NCBI RefSeq assembly: GCF_009728995.1
Contig: NZ_VTZW01000015.1
Span: 124,001-188,000 of the forward strand
DNA from: Streptomonospora sp. PA3
Lineage (GTDB): Bacteria > Actinomycetota > Actinomycetes > Streptosporangiales > Streptosporangiaceae
Reading direction: 5' to 3'
DNA: 64,000 bases
Numbering within the stretch: position 1 is the first letter of the stretch; the number at the start of each line of letters is the position of its first letter. The translations under genes and the position numbers were made by a program. Shown piece by piece: positions 1 to 10,100 of this stretch. The notes below the pieces were generated by a model. The model was not told the origin of the DNA. It was given only the letters and a program-made list of their open reading frames with translations, and did not search any database.

Positions 1-44
1 CCCGCGTGGACAAGGACGTGGCCTGGAAGGACCTGCCCAAGTGA
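1..44 (+). CDS. C-terminal tail of an upstream gene (partial)
   Basis: Only the last 13 codons are visible, in the frame starting at base 3 and ending at the TGA at 42-44; the visible residues are RVDKDVAWKDLPK. This is too short to name. It lies 112 bp upstream of an acyl-CoA dehydrogenase gene on the same strand, so it may belong to the same fatty-acid or steroid-degradation operon (inference). Confidence 0.4.
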   Translation, partial: RVDKDVAWKDLPK

Positions 45-156
45 GCGGCGGGGCGGCCGGCGGACCGGCGACCGCGGCGCGCGGCGCCTGGGCCGCAAGC
101 GGACACGGCAATCAGAGCACGGCGGCGCGCCCGGCGCGCCCGGACCGGGGAGCGCG

Positions 157-1302
157 ATGAGCGAGAAGCAGCTCGACCTGCTCTACAGCGAGGTCGAAGA
201 GGAGCTGAGAGCGAGCGTCCGCTCGCTGCTGGAGGACAAGAGCCCGCCCGAGTCGGTGCTGGCGCGGGTGGAGAGCGACCAGGTCACCGACACCGCCCTG
301 TGGAAGGAGCTGGCCGGCATCGGCGTCACCGGCCTGCCCCTGCCCGAGGAGCTGGGCGGCGCGGGCGCGAGCCTGCGCGAGAGCGCGGTGGCCGCCGAGG
401 AGCTGGGGCGGGGCGTGGCGCCCGTGCCGTTTTTGGGCAGCGCGGTGCTGGCCACCGCGGCCCTGCTGGAGGCGGGGGCGCAGGCCGATGGTGAGTTGGG
501 CGCGCTGGCCTCGGGAGAGTCCACCGCCGCGCTCGCCGTGCCGTTCGCGAGCGCGCCGGGTTCGGCTTTCCCCGAGGCGGTGCGCGAGCAGGACGGGCGG
601 CTGCGGGGCACGGTGGGCGGGGTCGTCGACGCGCCGGCGGCCGACGTCCTCGTCGTGCCGGCAGTCGGCGGGCAGGGCCCGGGACTCTACGCGGTCCCGG
701 CGGCCGAGGCGCGCGTCGCGACCGTGGTCAGCCTGGACCTGACCCGCCCGTTGGCCGACGTATCGCTGGAGGGGGCATCGGGCCGGCTGATCGCATCCGG
801 GGCCGATGCCGAGCGGGCGCTGCGCCGCGCGCTGGTCACCGGCGCGGCGCTGCTGTCGGCCGAGCAGCTCGGTGTGGCCCAGTGGGCGCTGGACGCCACG
901 GTCGACTACACCAGGACGCGCACCCAGTTCGGCCGCCCGATCGGGTCGTTCCAGGCGATCAAGCACCGGCTGGCCGACCTGTGGATCGCGGTCTCCCAGG
1001 CGCGTGCGGTCGTGCGCAGCGCGGCCAGCGCCGCCGCGGCCGCCGGGGAGCCGGGCGCCGGCGCCCAGGAGGCGGCCGAAGCCGAGCTCAACGCCTCACT
1101 CGCCCAGGCGTTCGTGTCGGGCGTGGCGGTCAAGGCGGCCGAGGAGGCCGTGCAGCTGCACGGCGGCATCGGCTTCACCTGGGAGCACCCGCTGCACCTG
1201 TACCTGAAGCGGGCCAAGAGCGACGCCATCGCGCTGGGCACGGCCGACCGGCACCGGCTCGCCCTGGCGGGCATGGTCGACCTGCCCGCGGCGCCGGCGT
1301 AA
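157..1302 (+). CDS. Acyl-CoA dehydrogenase family protein
   Basis: A 381-residue flavoenzyme of the acyl-CoA dehydrogenase superfamily, expected to oxidise an acyl-CoA thioester to its 2-enoyl-CoA and pass electrons to ETF. The all-helical N-terminal domain contains TGLPLPEELGGAG (about residues 54-66). The C-terminal domain has QFGRPIGSFQAIKHRLAD (about 262) and HGGIGFTWEHPLHLYLKRAK (about 337), the usual FAD- and partner-contacting segments. The residues 70-230 are Ala/Gly-rich and divergent, as in the smaller-subunit FadE-type enzymes of actinobacterial steroid and branched-chain degradation, which need a partner subunit. The ATG follows the purine-rich CGGGGAGCGCG. A strong hairpin follows the stop. 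The substrate cannot be read from the sequence. Confidence 0.85.
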   Translation: MSEKQLDLLYSEVEEELRASVRSLLEDKSPPESVLARVESDQVTDTALWKELAGIGVTGLPLPEELGGAGASLRESAVAAEELGRGVAPVPFLGSAVLATAALLEAGAQADGELGALASGESTAALAVPFASAPGSAFPEAVREQDGRLRGTVGGVVDAPAADVLVVPAVGGQGPGLYAVPAAEARVATVVSLDLTRPLADVSLEGASGRLIASGADAERALRRALVTGAALLSAEQLGVAQWALDATVDYTRTRTQFGRPIGSFQAIKHRLADLWIAVSQARAVVRSAASAAAAAGEPGAGAQEAAEAELNASLAQAFVSGVAVKAAEEAVQLHGGIGFTWEHPLHLYLKRAKSDAIALGTADRHRLALAGMVDLPAAPA

Positions 1303-1316
1303 GGCGGCGCGGGCAG

Positions 1317-1349
1317 GCAGGCCCGGGCCGACCCGCGGCTCGGGCCTGC
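1317..1349. terminator. Bidirectional hairpin terminator between convergent genes
   Basis: Arms 1317-1330 and 1336-1349 are 14-nt inverted repeats with a single G/T mismatch around a 5-nt loop. The hairpin begins 15 bases after the acyl-CoA dehydrogenase stop and lies between that gene and the convergent threonine aldolase gene. There is no U-tract, which is common for actinobacterial terminators. Confidence 0.7.
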
Positions 1350-1418
1350 GGCCACCGGTTCGAGGACACCCCCGGCGCGACCGGAGTGCCGCACCCGCCG
1401 GGAGGATCCCCCAGGCGC

Positions 1419-2429
1419 TCAGGCCGCGGCCGCCGCCTTGGCGATGCGGTCGGCGGCGGTGCCGATGTCGGCGTCGGAGACGTCGAGGTGGACGACCAGG
1501 CGCAGCAGGTCCTCTCCCAGCGGCACGCAGCCCACCCCTTCGCGCGCCAGCAGGTCGGCGTAGTCGCGGGCACGGCCGGCCGGAGTGGTGACGAGGACCA
1601 TGTTGGTGTGCGCCTCTGCGGCCAGCGGCGGGGTCTGGGCGATGCGCTCGGCGAGCCGGCGGGCGCGCTCGTGGTCCTCGGCGAGGCGGTCCACGTGGTT
1701 GCGCAGCGCATACAGCGCCCCCGCGGCGATGATCCCGGCCTGGCGCATGCCGCCTCCCAGCAGCTTGCGGGCCCGGCGCGCCGCGTCGATCGCCTCGGCC
1801 GGACCGGCCAGCGCCGAGCCGACCGGGGCGCCCAGCCCTTTGGAGAAGCACACCGACACCGTGTCGGCGGCCTCGGCGATGCGCGCCGGCGCCTCCCCCA
1901 GGGCCACGGCCGCGTTCCACAGCCGGGCGCCGTCCAGATGCAGTCCCATGCCGCGGCCGCGGGCGAAGGCGGCCACCCGGTCCTGCTCCTCGGGCGGGAC
2001 GACACGCCCGGTGAAGGTGTTCTCCAGGCAGACCAGGCTCGGCCGGGCGCGGTGGACGTCGTCGGTGCCGCGCGCCCACTCCTCGAGCAGGTCCGCGTCG
2101 GGAACGCCGGTCGCGGAGTCGAAGGTGCGGGGCAGGACCCGCGCGAGCACCGACGTCCCGCCCTGCTCGTTGGCCACCACGTGGCTGCGGCGGTGCGCCC
2201 AGACCTCCTCGCCCGAGCGGGTCGCGACATAGACGGCGATCTGGTTGGACATGTGGCCCGAGGGCACGTACAGCGCCGCCTCCTTGCCGAGAAGCGCCGC
2301 GGTCTCCTCCTCCAGCTCCCGGACGGTGGGGTCCTCGCCGAACACGTCGTCGCCCACCTCGGCGTCGGCCATCGCCCGCCGCATTCCTGCGGTGGGTCGG
2401 GTGACGGTGTCCGAGCGAAGATCGATCAT
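1419..2429 (-). CDS. ltaE: Low-specificity L-threonine aldolase (PLP enzyme)
   Basis: A 336-residue fold-type I PLP enzyme that cleaves L-threonine or allo-threonine to glycine and acetaldehyde in the cytoplasm. It opens with [13 protein letters not shown], the family's signature N-terminus, so I place the start at the ATG at 2429 rather than 20 codons further upstream. [10 protein letters not shown] follows at about residue 28, [12 protein letters not shown] lies mid-protein, and the PLP lysine is in [13 protein letters not shown]. The gene is single, convergent with the acyl-CoA dehydrogenase. A beta-eliminating lyase with related specificity is the main alternative. Confidence 0.88.
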   Translation of the reverse strand: MIDLRSDTVTRPTAGMRRAMADAEVGDDVFGEDPTVRELEEETAALLGKEAALYVPSGHMSNQIAVYVATRSGEEVWAHRRSHVVANEQGGTSVLARVLPRTFDSATGVPDADLLEEWARGTDDVHRARPSLVCLENTFTGRVVPPEEQDRVAAFARGRGMGLHLDGARLWNAAVALGEAPARIAEAADTVSVCFSKGLGAPVGSALAGPAEAIDAARRARKLLGGGMRQAGIIAAGALYALRNHVDRLAEDHERARRLAERIAQTPPLAAEAHTNMVLVTTPAGRARDYADLLAREGVGCVPLGEDLLRLVVHLDVSDADIGTAADRIAKAAAAA

Positions 2430-2532
2430 GCGGGGGTGCTCCGTTCTGCCCGATAACTGCCGTTGAGACCGGTTCCCTACTCTAGGCACCGTTCCCCGCG
2501 GGGACGTGCCCGGCCGCCGGGGACCCGCCGCT

Positions 2533-3546
2533 TCACTCCAGGGCGCGGGCGATGGCCTCGACGGCCAGTGCGGCGGCGCTCTCGACGGTCTCCACGCCTG
2601 CGCCGTAGCCGGGCTGCCGGTCGGAGAGGACCGCGATCAGGTACTCGCGATCGCCGCGCAGGATGCGGCCGGTGCTGTGGACGACCCACCGCCCGCCGCC
2701 GCCCGCCGCCGGCGCCCACCCGTTCTTCACCTCCGCCGAGTCCGCCGGTTCGGCGGCGGCGCTGATGCCCCACGCCTGCTCCGGCGCCACCGCGGCCATC
2801 AGCGAGCGCACGTACGTCCGGCCGCGCTCGCTGAGCGGGCTGGCCGGGGTGAAGACCGCACGCAGCAGCCGGAGCCGGTCGGCGGCGGTGGTCGTGCCCA
2901 GCCCCCAGGCGCCGCCCGTGTCGGGGCGGGTGCCGGTGAGGCCGAGCCGCCGGGTGGCGGCGGTGAACCCGGGGGTGAAGCCGTTGTGCTCATAGGCGGT
3001 GTCGGCGGCGTCGTTGTCGCTGTAGCGGATCATCTCCGCGGCGAGGGCGGCCTCGCGGTCGGTGAGGAAGCGGTCCTGCTCCTCGGCGCGCAGGAGCATG
3101 TGCACGACCAGGTCCAGCTTGACGACACTGGCCGTGCGGAACACGGTGCCGGCGCTGTATCCGAAGGCGGCGCCGGTGCGCAGCTCCTGCACCGCCAGCG
3201 CCAGGCGCCCCGGGCGGCCGGCGAGGTGGTCGTCGAGCAGGCCGGTGATGCGGGCCCGGTCCGCGGGCCCCAGCGCGGCGGCCGTCTCGATCGCGGCCTC
3301 CACCGCGGGGGCGGCTCGAACGGTGCCTGCGGCCCGGGAGTGGACCGGCGCCGGCCACACCGCGGACAGGGCCGCTCCCAGGAGCGCGGAGACGACCACA
3401 GCGGCGAGGAAGGCCAGGCGCGCCGGTTGCTCGGCGGGCCGCCCCGCCGCGCCGGCGCCGCTCGTGCGTAACCGCGGCGGGCGCCACACATAGCCGGACC
3501 CGGGGCCGGTCGGCCGCCGTCGCATCGCTCGTTCCTCCACCGTCAC
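2533..3546 (-). CDS. Membrane-anchored class A beta-lactamase-like serine hydrolase
   Basis: A 337-residue protein with a basic N-terminus, one hydrophobic segment ([20 protein letters not shown], about residues 43-62) and an extracytoplasmic serine beta-lactamase/PBP-like domain. The catalytic SxxK is SVVK (in [15 protein letters not shown]). The SDN triad is in [14 protein letters not shown]. Where class A enzymes have KTG, this protein reads VKNGWAPA, a KNG variant. Family members include true beta-lactamases and housekeeping hydrolases of unknown substrate; the KNG change and the anchor argue against assuming resistance. The gene stands alone, about 100 bp beyond the threonine aldolase start on the same strand. 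Confidence 0.75.
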   Translation of the reverse strand: MTVEERAMRRRPTGPGSGYVWRPPRLRTSGAGAAGRPAEQPARLAFLAAVVVSALLGAALSAVWPAPVHSRAAGTVRAAPAVEAAIETAAALGPADRARITGLLDDHLAGRPGRLALAVQELRTGAAFGYSAGTVFRTASVVKLDLVVHMLLRAEEQDRFLTDREAALAAEMIRYSDNDAADTAYEHNGFTPGFTAATRRLGLTGTRPDTGGAWGLGTTTAADRLRLLRAVFTPASPLSERGRTYVRSLMAAVAPEQAWGISAAAEPADSAEVKNGWAPAAGGGGRWVVHSTGRILRGDREYLIAVLSDRQPGYGAGVETVESAAALAVEAIARALE

Positions 3547-3816
3547 CGCCGCGGCTCGCGTCCTGGAGCGCCCGCGGCGACGCCGTCTGCCGCGGCGAGG
3601 ACCGCTCAGGCCGCCTGGGATGGCCCGAATATGCCATTCGCGGCGCTTGTGCGCTAGGCGGTTGATTCGGATGGGACCGGAACGCGCCCTCCGGGAGACC
3701 CCGTGCGGCTCCGGGAGGTTTCCGGCGATTCGCAGGCCGGTGTGTTCGGATCGCGTGCATCCGTGCGTCCATGCGGAGGCGCTTCGCGGCCGCTCCCGCG
3801 CACGCCCCGGACCGGC

Positions 3817-4425
3817 TCAGTCGATTCCGCGGGCTGTGAGTGCCTCGCCCAGGGCGTCGGCGGAGCGCAGCATGCCCACGATGACCGGGACCACCATCGC
3901 ATCGGGGCGGCCGCGCAGGCCGCGGGCGATGTAGGCCTCGCGCGAGGCCCGCCACGCGGAGGCGACCAGCGGGATGCAGCGGATCGTCAGCGCCAGCACC
4001 AGTGCCACCCGGCGCGGATTCGCGCCGAAGCGCGCCAGCGGGCGCGCGAGGCGCTCGAACAGGTCGAGCATCTCGCTGACGCGGGTCGAGGCCGTCACCA
4101 GGGCGGCCAGCAGTGCCGCCGCCGCCAGCTGCCCGCTCACCCGCGCCGCGGCCTGCCAGTCCCCGGCCAGCCACTGGAACAGGGCGATGGCCGCCAGGAA
4201 GGGCGCCAGCGCCCGCAGCGTGCGCAGCGCCGTACGCACGCCCAGCCCGCACAGCGGGTGCAGCAGCGCCGCGGCCGCCGCCGACGCCGGAGCGACCGCG
4301 GTGTCGGCGGCGGCCACCAAGGCGCACACGGCCACCAGGAGCGCGAGCAGCTTGGCCCCGGCGGGCAACCGGTGCAGCACCGCCCGGCGGGAGCGCGCCG
4401 GAACGTAGAGGGCGGCCATGGTCAT
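3817..4425 (-). CDS. bioN: Energy-coupling factor transporter transmembrane protein (EcfT/BioN type)
   Basis: A 202-residue CbiQ/EcfT integral membrane protein, the T component that couples ATP hydrolysis to an S component for vitamin uptake. Several hydrophobic helices are seen (for example LLALLVAVCALVAAA and AAAALLAALVTAS). The two Ala-Arg-Gly coupling motifs are present as ARGLRG (about residue 165) and TARGID at the very C-terminus. The start ATG at 4425 overlaps the upstream ATPase stop by 4 nt (ATGA). With the ATPase and BioY it forms a three-gene operon, read bioY-bioM-bioN on the minus strand. Confidence 0.85.
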   Translation of the reverse strand: MTMAALYVPARSRRAVLHRLPAGAKLLALLVAVCALVAAADTAVAPASAAAAALLHPLCGLGVRTALRTLRALAPFLAAIALFQWLAGDWQAAARVSGQLAAAALLAALVTASTRVSEMLDLFERLARPLARFGANPRRVALVLALTIRCIPLVASAWRASREAYIARGLRGRPDAMVVPVIVGMLRSADALGEALTARGID

Positions 4426-5174
4426 GGCCGGTAACCGCCTCCCGACCTGCGCGGCCCGGATCCGGCGCCCCCGTCGGGCCGCGCGGCGCCCGCATCGACG
4501 CCCATGAGTGCGGTGTAGTGGGCGACCGCATCGGCCGGTGCCCCGTCGAACACCACCCGCCCGTCGTCCATGACCAGGACCCGGTCGAACCCGGAGACGG
4601 TATCCAGATGGTGGGTGGCCAGGACGACCTGCTGGGGCAGTTCGCGCAGCGCTTGGGCCACCACCGCCGTGTTGCGCAGGTCCAGCAGTGTGGTCGGTTC
4701 GTCGCACACCAGCACCTCGGGCTCGGTGACCAGCACCGACGCCAGTGCGAGCATCTGGCGTTGGCCCCCGGAGAGCAGGTGGGCCGGGTGGTCGCGGTGG
4801 CCGGCCAAGCCGTGGCGCTCCAGAACGGCCTCCACCCGCGCCCGCTGCTCGGCGGCGCCCAGCCCGCTGCGGCGCAGGCCGATGGCGACGTCCTCGGCCA
4901 CCGTGGGCATGACGATCTGGGCGGAGGCGTCGGAGAAGACGAACCCCACCCGCCGCCGGATCTCGCGGGCGTGGCGGCGGGTGTCCAGGCCGTCCACGAG
5001 CACGCGGCCGGAGTCGGGCAGCACCAGGCCGTTGAGGGTGCGCGCCAGGGTCGACTTGCCCGAGCCGTTGGCGCCGATGAGCCCGATGCGGTGCTCGCTC
5101 AGCTCCAGGTCGACGTCGCGCAGCACCGGCCGCCCGTCGTAGGCGTGGGAGACCCGCTCCAGCCGCAGCGTCAT
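4422..5174 (-). CDS. bioM: ECF transporter ATP-binding protein (EcfA/BioM type)
   Basis: A 250-residue ABC ATPase powering the biotin ECF transporter. It has Walker A GANGSGKST (about residue 36), a Q-loop region SDASAQIVMPT, the signature LLSGGQRQMLALA, Walker B VLVCDEPTT and the H-loop THHLD. The start MTLRLERVSHAYDG at 5174 overlaps the bioY stop in an ATGA, and its own stop overlaps the bioN start in the same way, so the three are translationally coupled. The Gly/Arg/Pro-rich tail after about residue 228 is low complexity. One ATPase with one T and one S component is the dedicated (group I) ECF arrangement. Confidence 0.88.
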   Translation of the reverse strand: MTLRLERVSHAYDGRPVLRDVDLELSEHRIGLIGANGSGKSTLARTLNGLVLPDSGRVLVDGLDTRRHAREIRRRVGFVFSDASAQIVMPTVAEDVAIGLRRSGLGAAEQRARVEAVLERHGLAGHRDHPAHLLSGGQRQMLALASVLVTEPEVLVCDEPTTLLDLRNTAVVAQALRELPQQVVLATHHLDTVSGFDRVLVMDDGRVVFDGAPADAVAHYTALMGVDAGAARPDGGAGSGPRRSGGGYRP

Positions 5175-5857
5175 GCCGACCGGTCCTGACCGCCGCCGCC
5201 TCCGGCGTCCTCGGCGCCGCCGGAGGCGCCCGAGGCTCCCGATGCGCCGGAGGATTCGGCGCCCACCGCAGCGACCGGCCGTCCGGCGGGCGGGACCGGG
5301 TAGGCCCGGTGCACCGCCGCGGCGATCCCCGCGGCCAGTGCGGCCTTGGCCAGGTCCCCGGGCAGAAACACCCCGGCGCCGATGATGCCCGCCAGCAGCT
5401 CGTCGCCGAGCGCGACCGCGCTCCACGGCACGCCGATCAGGTAGACCGCGCCGATCCCGCCCAGGATGTTGGCCCCCAGGCCGGGCCAGAACCGGTAGCG
5501 GGGCAGCATGAGCTGCACGAGCAGCCCGATGACCAGGGCGCCGACCACCCAGCCGAGCATGTAGCCGCCGGTCGGTCCGACGAACGGCGCCGGCCCGCCG
5601 CGCCCGCCCGGCAGCAGCGGCAGCCCGGCCACGACCAGGGCCAGGAACGTCAGCACCGCCAGCGTCCCGCGCTTGGCGCCGAGCAGGCTGGGGGCGAGCA
5701 TGACGCCGAGCGTCTGCAGCGTGATCGGCACCGGGCCGACCGGAATCGAGAAGGGCATGCTGAGCACGGCCAGCAGCGCCGCGAACACGCCGATCAGGGC
5801 GATGTCGCGCGCGGTCAGCCCACGATGGCGAACCCGGTTGTTCGGGCCTTCGGGCAT
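5171..5857 (-). CDS. bioY: Biotin transporter BioY (ECF S component)
   Basis: A 228-residue membrane protein and the substrate-binding subunit for biotin uptake. The BioY core is clear: DIALIGVFAALLAVLSMPF, then IPVGPVPITLQTLGVML, GPTGGYMLGWVVGALVIG, and LPGDLAKAALAAGIA near the end. About 5-6 helices are expected. The ATG at 5857 follows AAGGA by about ten bases. The C-terminal 35 residues are a Ser/Gly/Ala repeat tail (GASGASGASGG) beyond the usual family end. First gene of the leftward bioY-bioM-bioN operon. No biotin-synthesis gene is adjacent. Confidence 0.9.
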   Translation of the reverse strand: MPEGPNNRVRHRGLTARDIALIGVFAALLAVLSMPFSIPVGPVPITLQTLGVMLAPSLLGAKRGTLAVLTFLALVVAGLPLLPGGRGGPAPFVGPTGGYMLGWVVGALVIGLLVQLMLPRYRFWPGLGANILGGIGAVYLIGVPWSAVALGDELLAGIIGAGVFLPGDLAKAALAAGIAAAVHRAYPVPPAGRPVAAVGAESSGASGASGASGGAEDAGGGGGQDRSA

Positions 5858-5956
5858 GGGGGTCCGATCCTTTCCGTGCGGGTCATGGCGGCAGCGCCAC
5901 CCCCATTGTCCCGGATGCCGGAAAAAGCGGGACGCCGCGCGCCTCCAAGCCGCAGC

Positions 5957-6021
5957 CCGCCGATCTTGTACCTGCGGACACTTGTGATCGCGCACAGTGA
6001 CCGCAGGTACAAGATCGGCGG
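5957..6021. repeat. Perfect 21-bp inverted repeat (hairpin) between lactonase gene and bioY
   Basis: Arms 5957-5977 and 6001-6021 are exact reverse complements (21 of 21) around a 23-nt loop whose ends add CACT/AGTG pairing. The arms are only about 57 percent GC, below the surroundings. The element lies 33 bp past the lactonase stop and 100 bp before the bioY start, both leftward genes. It can serve as a terminator for the lactonase gene, but the arm length and unusual composition also suit a dispersed extragenic palindrome. No matching biotin-regulator half-site was recognised. Confidence 0.7.
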
Positions 6022-6054
6022 CTCCGGGGCCGCGGGCGGGCCGCGGCCCGTCCG

Positions 6055-7119
6055 TCAGGCCGGCAGGACGCAGGCGGGGTCGCCGACCGCAAGGCGATGG
6101 CCGGTGTCGGCCGGAATCCCGTCGGCGTCCAGGCGCAGGGACGACAGTTGGGCCGACCGCTGGTTGGCGACGACCAGGTGGCCGTCGGTCAGCGCGAAGT
6201 GGCGGGGCCACGCGCCGCCGCAGGGGGTCTCGGCGATGCGGTGCAGCGCCGCGCCGCCGTCTGCGATCTCGAAGGTCGCGATGGTGTCGGCCCTGCGGTT
6301 GGAGACGTAGACCCGCTCGCCGTCCGGCGACAGCGCGATCTCGCCGGGGTGGTTGGAGCCCTCGAAACCGGTGGCGTCGACGGCCGAGACGGGCACCGCC
6401 CGGGCCCGGTCGGCGTCCCAAGCCAGCACGTGCACCCGGGAGTCGAGTTCGCCGGCGACGTAGACGTGCCCGCCGGGGTGGACGGCCAGGTGCCGCGGCC
6501 CGGCCCCCGGCGCCAGGCGCGCCGCGACCGACGGCGGGCCCACCGGCTCCTCGGCACCGGCGTCGAAGGCGTGGCAGCGCAGTTCGTCGGTGCCCAGATC
6601 GGCCACCAGCAGGTGGCCGCCGCCCGGAGCGATCGCCGCCGAATGGGCGTGCGGCCCCTCCTGGCGCGCGGGGTCGGGTCCGCCCCCGGAGTGCTCCAGC
6701 ACCGCGACCGCCTCGCGGGGCGCGCCCGACTCCGCGAGCGGGTGGACGCCGACCCTGCCGTCCGCGTAGTTGGCGGTGATGACGTGGCGGCCCGCGGGGT
6801 GGACCAGGACATGGCAGGGCGAGGCGCCGCCGGTGGGCGCGCCGCCGAGCCCGGCGAGCTCGGGCGGGCCGCCGCCGTCGCTCGGGCGCACGGCGAATCC
6901 CGCGACCGCGCCCTGCTCGCCTTCGCTGACCGCATACAGCACGCCGGTGTCGGGGTGCGCCGCCAGGAAGGACGGGCTGGTCGCCTTCGCCGCGGCCTCT
7001 CCGCCGGTGAGCGCGCCGGTGCCGGGGTCCAGCCAGGCGCGGTGGATCCCGGACCCGGCGGCCTCCGGGTCGGAGTCGGGGGTGTAGGTCCCGATCCACA
7101 GCAGGCGGGGTGCGGTCAT
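6055..7119 (-). CDS. Lactonase family protein (6-phosphogluconolactonase/YbhE-like seven-bladed propeller)
   Basis: A 354-residue protein opening with LLWIGTYTPDSD, the typical first strand of the lactonase/YbhE beta-propeller family. Later repeats include SPSFLAAHPDTGVLYAVSEG, ASPCHVLVHPAGRHVITANY, GPRHLAVHPGGHVYVAGEL, FEGSNHPGEIALSPDGERVYVSNR and WPRHFALTDGHLVVANQ, each a propeller blade. Family members hydrolyse 6-phosphogluconolactone or related sugar lactones, but many have unassigned substrates. No signal peptide, so cytoplasmic. ATG at 7119 is preceded by GGAAGGG. It is a single gene between hrpA and the 5957-6021 hairpin. Confidence 0.82.
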   Translation of the reverse strand: MTAPRLLWIGTYTPDSDPEAAGSGIHRAWLDPGTGALTGGEAAAKATSPSFLAAHPDTGVLYAVSEGEQGAVAGFAVRPSDGGGPPELAGLGGAPTGGASPCHVLVHPAGRHVITANYADGRVGVHPLAESGAPREAVAVLEHSGGGPDPARQEGPHAHSAAIAPGGGHLLVADLGTDELRCHAFDAGAEEPVGPPSVAARLAPGAGPRHLAVHPGGHVYVAGELDSRVHVLAWDADRARAVPVSAVDATGFEGSNHPGEIALSPDGERVYVSNRRADTIATFEIADGGAALHRIAETPCGGAWPRHFALTDGHLVVANQRSAQLSSLRLDADGIPADTGHRLAVGDPACVLPA

Positions 7120-7197
7120 GGGTGCCCTTCCTTTGCTCGCGGGTGCGGTACGGGGCGGCGATCGTCCGCCGGCGCCGGCGCGGGCCCCGGGGCCGGT

Positions 7198-10100
7198 TCA
7201 GCCTCTGGCCGCCTCGATCGCCTTGAGGATCCGCTTCTCCGAGACCGGGTAGGCGGCGCCGATCTCCTGGGCGAACAGGCTGACCCGGAACTCCTCCAGC
7301 ATCCAGCCGATCTCGCGCACGTCGGCCTCCTGGGCGCGGCCGGGCGGGAGCTCGCCGAGCAGCTTGTCGCGGGCCTGGCGCATCTGCTCGACCTTGGACA
7401 TGTTCACCTGGTCGCGGCGGGGATTCTCGGGCAGCTTGGCCAGCCGGTACTCCACGGCCCGCAGGTAGCGGTGCAGGTCGGGCAGGCGAGCAAGCCCCGC
7501 CTCGGTGACGAAGCCGGCGCGGACGAGCCCGGCGATCTGGCCCTGGATGTCGTTCAGCGAGGGCAGCACCGCCAGGCTGGTGGTGCCCTTGAGCTTGCGG
7601 CCGAGCCCGTGTGCGGCCTGCAGCACCCGCGCGGCGCCGGCGACCGCCTCCTCGAAGGTGTCGGCGAGTTCGGCGCGCACGTGCTCGCGCAACCGGCCGA
7701 AGGCGTCGGGGTCCCACTCGCCGCCGGACGAGGTGAGCGCGTCGAGTCCGCCACGGGCGGCCATGAGCGCGTCGGCCGCGCACTCCAGGCAGTCCTGGAA
7801 GAACGCGGGGACGCTGCCGTGCGGGTTGTGGCCCAGCGCGAGCTTGGTGCGGTTGTCGAGGCTGCGCTGGATGACGGCGACCGGCGAGGGCACCTGCAGC
7901 AGCAGGAGCCGCCGGGCGCCGCGCCACATCGCCTGGCGCTGCTCGGCCGCGGTGTCGAAGAGCCGCACCGCCACGGTGTCGCCCTCGTCGACGAGCGCGG
8001 GGTAGCCCTTCACGGTCGGCCCGGCCGACTTGCGCTCGAAAACCTGCGGGAGCGGCCCGAAGTCCCATTCGGTCCGCCCGGTGCGCTCGATGCCGCGCGC
8101 CTCGGCGGAGATGGCCTTCTGCAGCCGCGGCTTGAGCCGGGCCCGCAGCGCGGCGAGGTCCTTCTCCTCGGCCAGGGTGTGCTGCTTGTCGTCGACCGCG
8201 CGGAAGGTGATCCGCAGGTGGTCGGGCACCCGATCCCAGTCGAAGTCGCCGGGCGAGACCCGCTCGCCGCTCATGGCGCCCAGTTCGCGGCTGAGGGCCT
8301 GGGTCAGCGGCTCGGTGTAGGGGGTCAGGCGGCCGAGCACGGCGCGGGCGGTGTCGGGCACCGGAACGAAGTTGCGCCGCAGGGGCTTGGGCAGCGAGCG
8401 GATCAGCGCGGTGACCAGCTCTTCGCGCAGGCCCGGGATCTGCCAGTCGAAGCCGTCCTCACCGACCTGGTTGAGCACGGTCAGCGGGATGGTGGCGGTG
8501 ACGCCGTCGGCGTCGGCCCCCGGCTCGAACTGGTAGCTGAGCGCGAAGGCGAGCTCGCCCTGGCGCCATCGGTCGGGATAGTCCTCCTCGCTGACCCGGG
8601 CGGTGCCCTCGTTGATCAGCATGGACCTCTCGAAGTCGAGCAGGTCGGGCTGCTTTCGCCGGACCCGCTTCCACCAGGTGTCGAAGTGGGCGGCGGAGAC
8701 GGCTTCGGCACCCACCCGCTGGTCGTAGAACTGGAAGAGGGTCTCGTCGTCGACGAGGATGTCGCGCCTGCGGGCGCGGTGCTCCAGGTCCTCGACCTCC
8801 TCCAGCAGCCGCCGGTTCTCGTGGAAGAAGCGGTGCCGGGTGTTCCAGTCGCCCTCGACGAGGGCGTGGCGGATGAACAGCTCGCGGGAGACCTCGGGGT
8901 CGATGGCACCGTAGGCGACCTTGCGCTGGGCCACCAGCGGCACCCCGTAGAGGGTGACGCGCTCGTAGGCCATGACGGCGCCGCGGTTCTTCTCCCAGTG
9001 CGGTTCGCTGTAGCTGCGCTTGACGAGGTGGGAGCCGAGGCGCTCGGCCCACTCGGGTTCGATGCGGGCGACCATGCGCGCCCACAGCCGCGAGGTCTCG
9101 ACCAGCTCTGCGGCCATGACGTAGCGCGGCTGCTTCTTGAACAGCGAGGAGCCGGGGAAGATCGCGAAGCGGGCGCCGCGGCCGCCCAGGTACTCGTGCT
9201 TCTCGGGGTCCTTGAGCCCGACGTGGGACAGCAGCCCCGACAGCAGCGAGATGTGGATCTCCCGCGGCTGGGGGCTGCTGGTGTTCAGTGTGGCGCCCAT
9301 GGTCTTGACGACCTGCTTGAGCTGGCTGTAGATGTCCTGCCACTCGCGAACCCGCAGGTAGTTCAGGAACTCGTCGCGGCACATGCGGCGGAACCGGTTG
9401 CCCGACAGCGCCCGCTGCTGGTCCTGCAGGTAGTTCCACAGGTTCAGATACGCCAGGAAGTCCGATTCCTTGTCGGCGAAGCGGGCGTGCTGCTCGTCGG
9501 CGGCCTGCTGCTTGTCGGCGGGGCGCTCGCGCGGGTCCTGGATCGACAGCGCCGCCGCGATGATCATGACCTCGCGCAGGCACCCGTTGTCCTCGGCCTC
9601 CAGCACCATGCGCCCCAGGCGCGGGTCCACGGGCAGCTGGGCGAGGCGGCGGCCGATGGCGGTGAGGCTCTTGCCGGGGTCGGGCTCGCCGGGGTCCAGC
9701 GCGCCCAGCTCCTGCAGCAGCTGCACGCCGTCCTTGATCTGGCGGCGGTCGGGGCCCTCGACGAACGGGAACGCGGCGACGTCGCCCAGGCCCAGCGCGG
9801 CCATCTGCAGGATGACCGAGGCGAGGTTGGTGCGCAGGATCTCGGGGTCGGTGAACTCCGGGCGGGAGAGGAAGTCCTCCTCGGAGTAGAGCCGGATGCA
9901 GATGCCCTCGGCCACGCGGCCGCACCGGCCCTTGCGCTGGTTGGCCGAGGCCTGCGAGACCGGTTCGATCGGCAGCCGCTGCACCTTGGTGCGGTGGCTG
10001 TAGCGGGAGATGCGGGCGGTTCCGGGGTCGATGACGTAGCGGATGCCCGGCACCGTCAGCGAGGTCTCGGCGACGTTGGTGGCCAGCACGATGCGGCGCC

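Noticed and set aside
1361-1376. A short GAGGACACCCCCGGCG sequence that recurs near 12873
   Set aside because: Fifteen or so bases of C/G-rich sequence occurring twice in 64 kb; the second copy is part of a terminator stem, so chance is enough.
5858-8068. Upstream in-frame extension of bioY on the minus strand
   Set aside because: The extension is Arg/Pro/Gly low complexity and overlaps the lactonase and hrpA genes. The BioY family start is at 5857.
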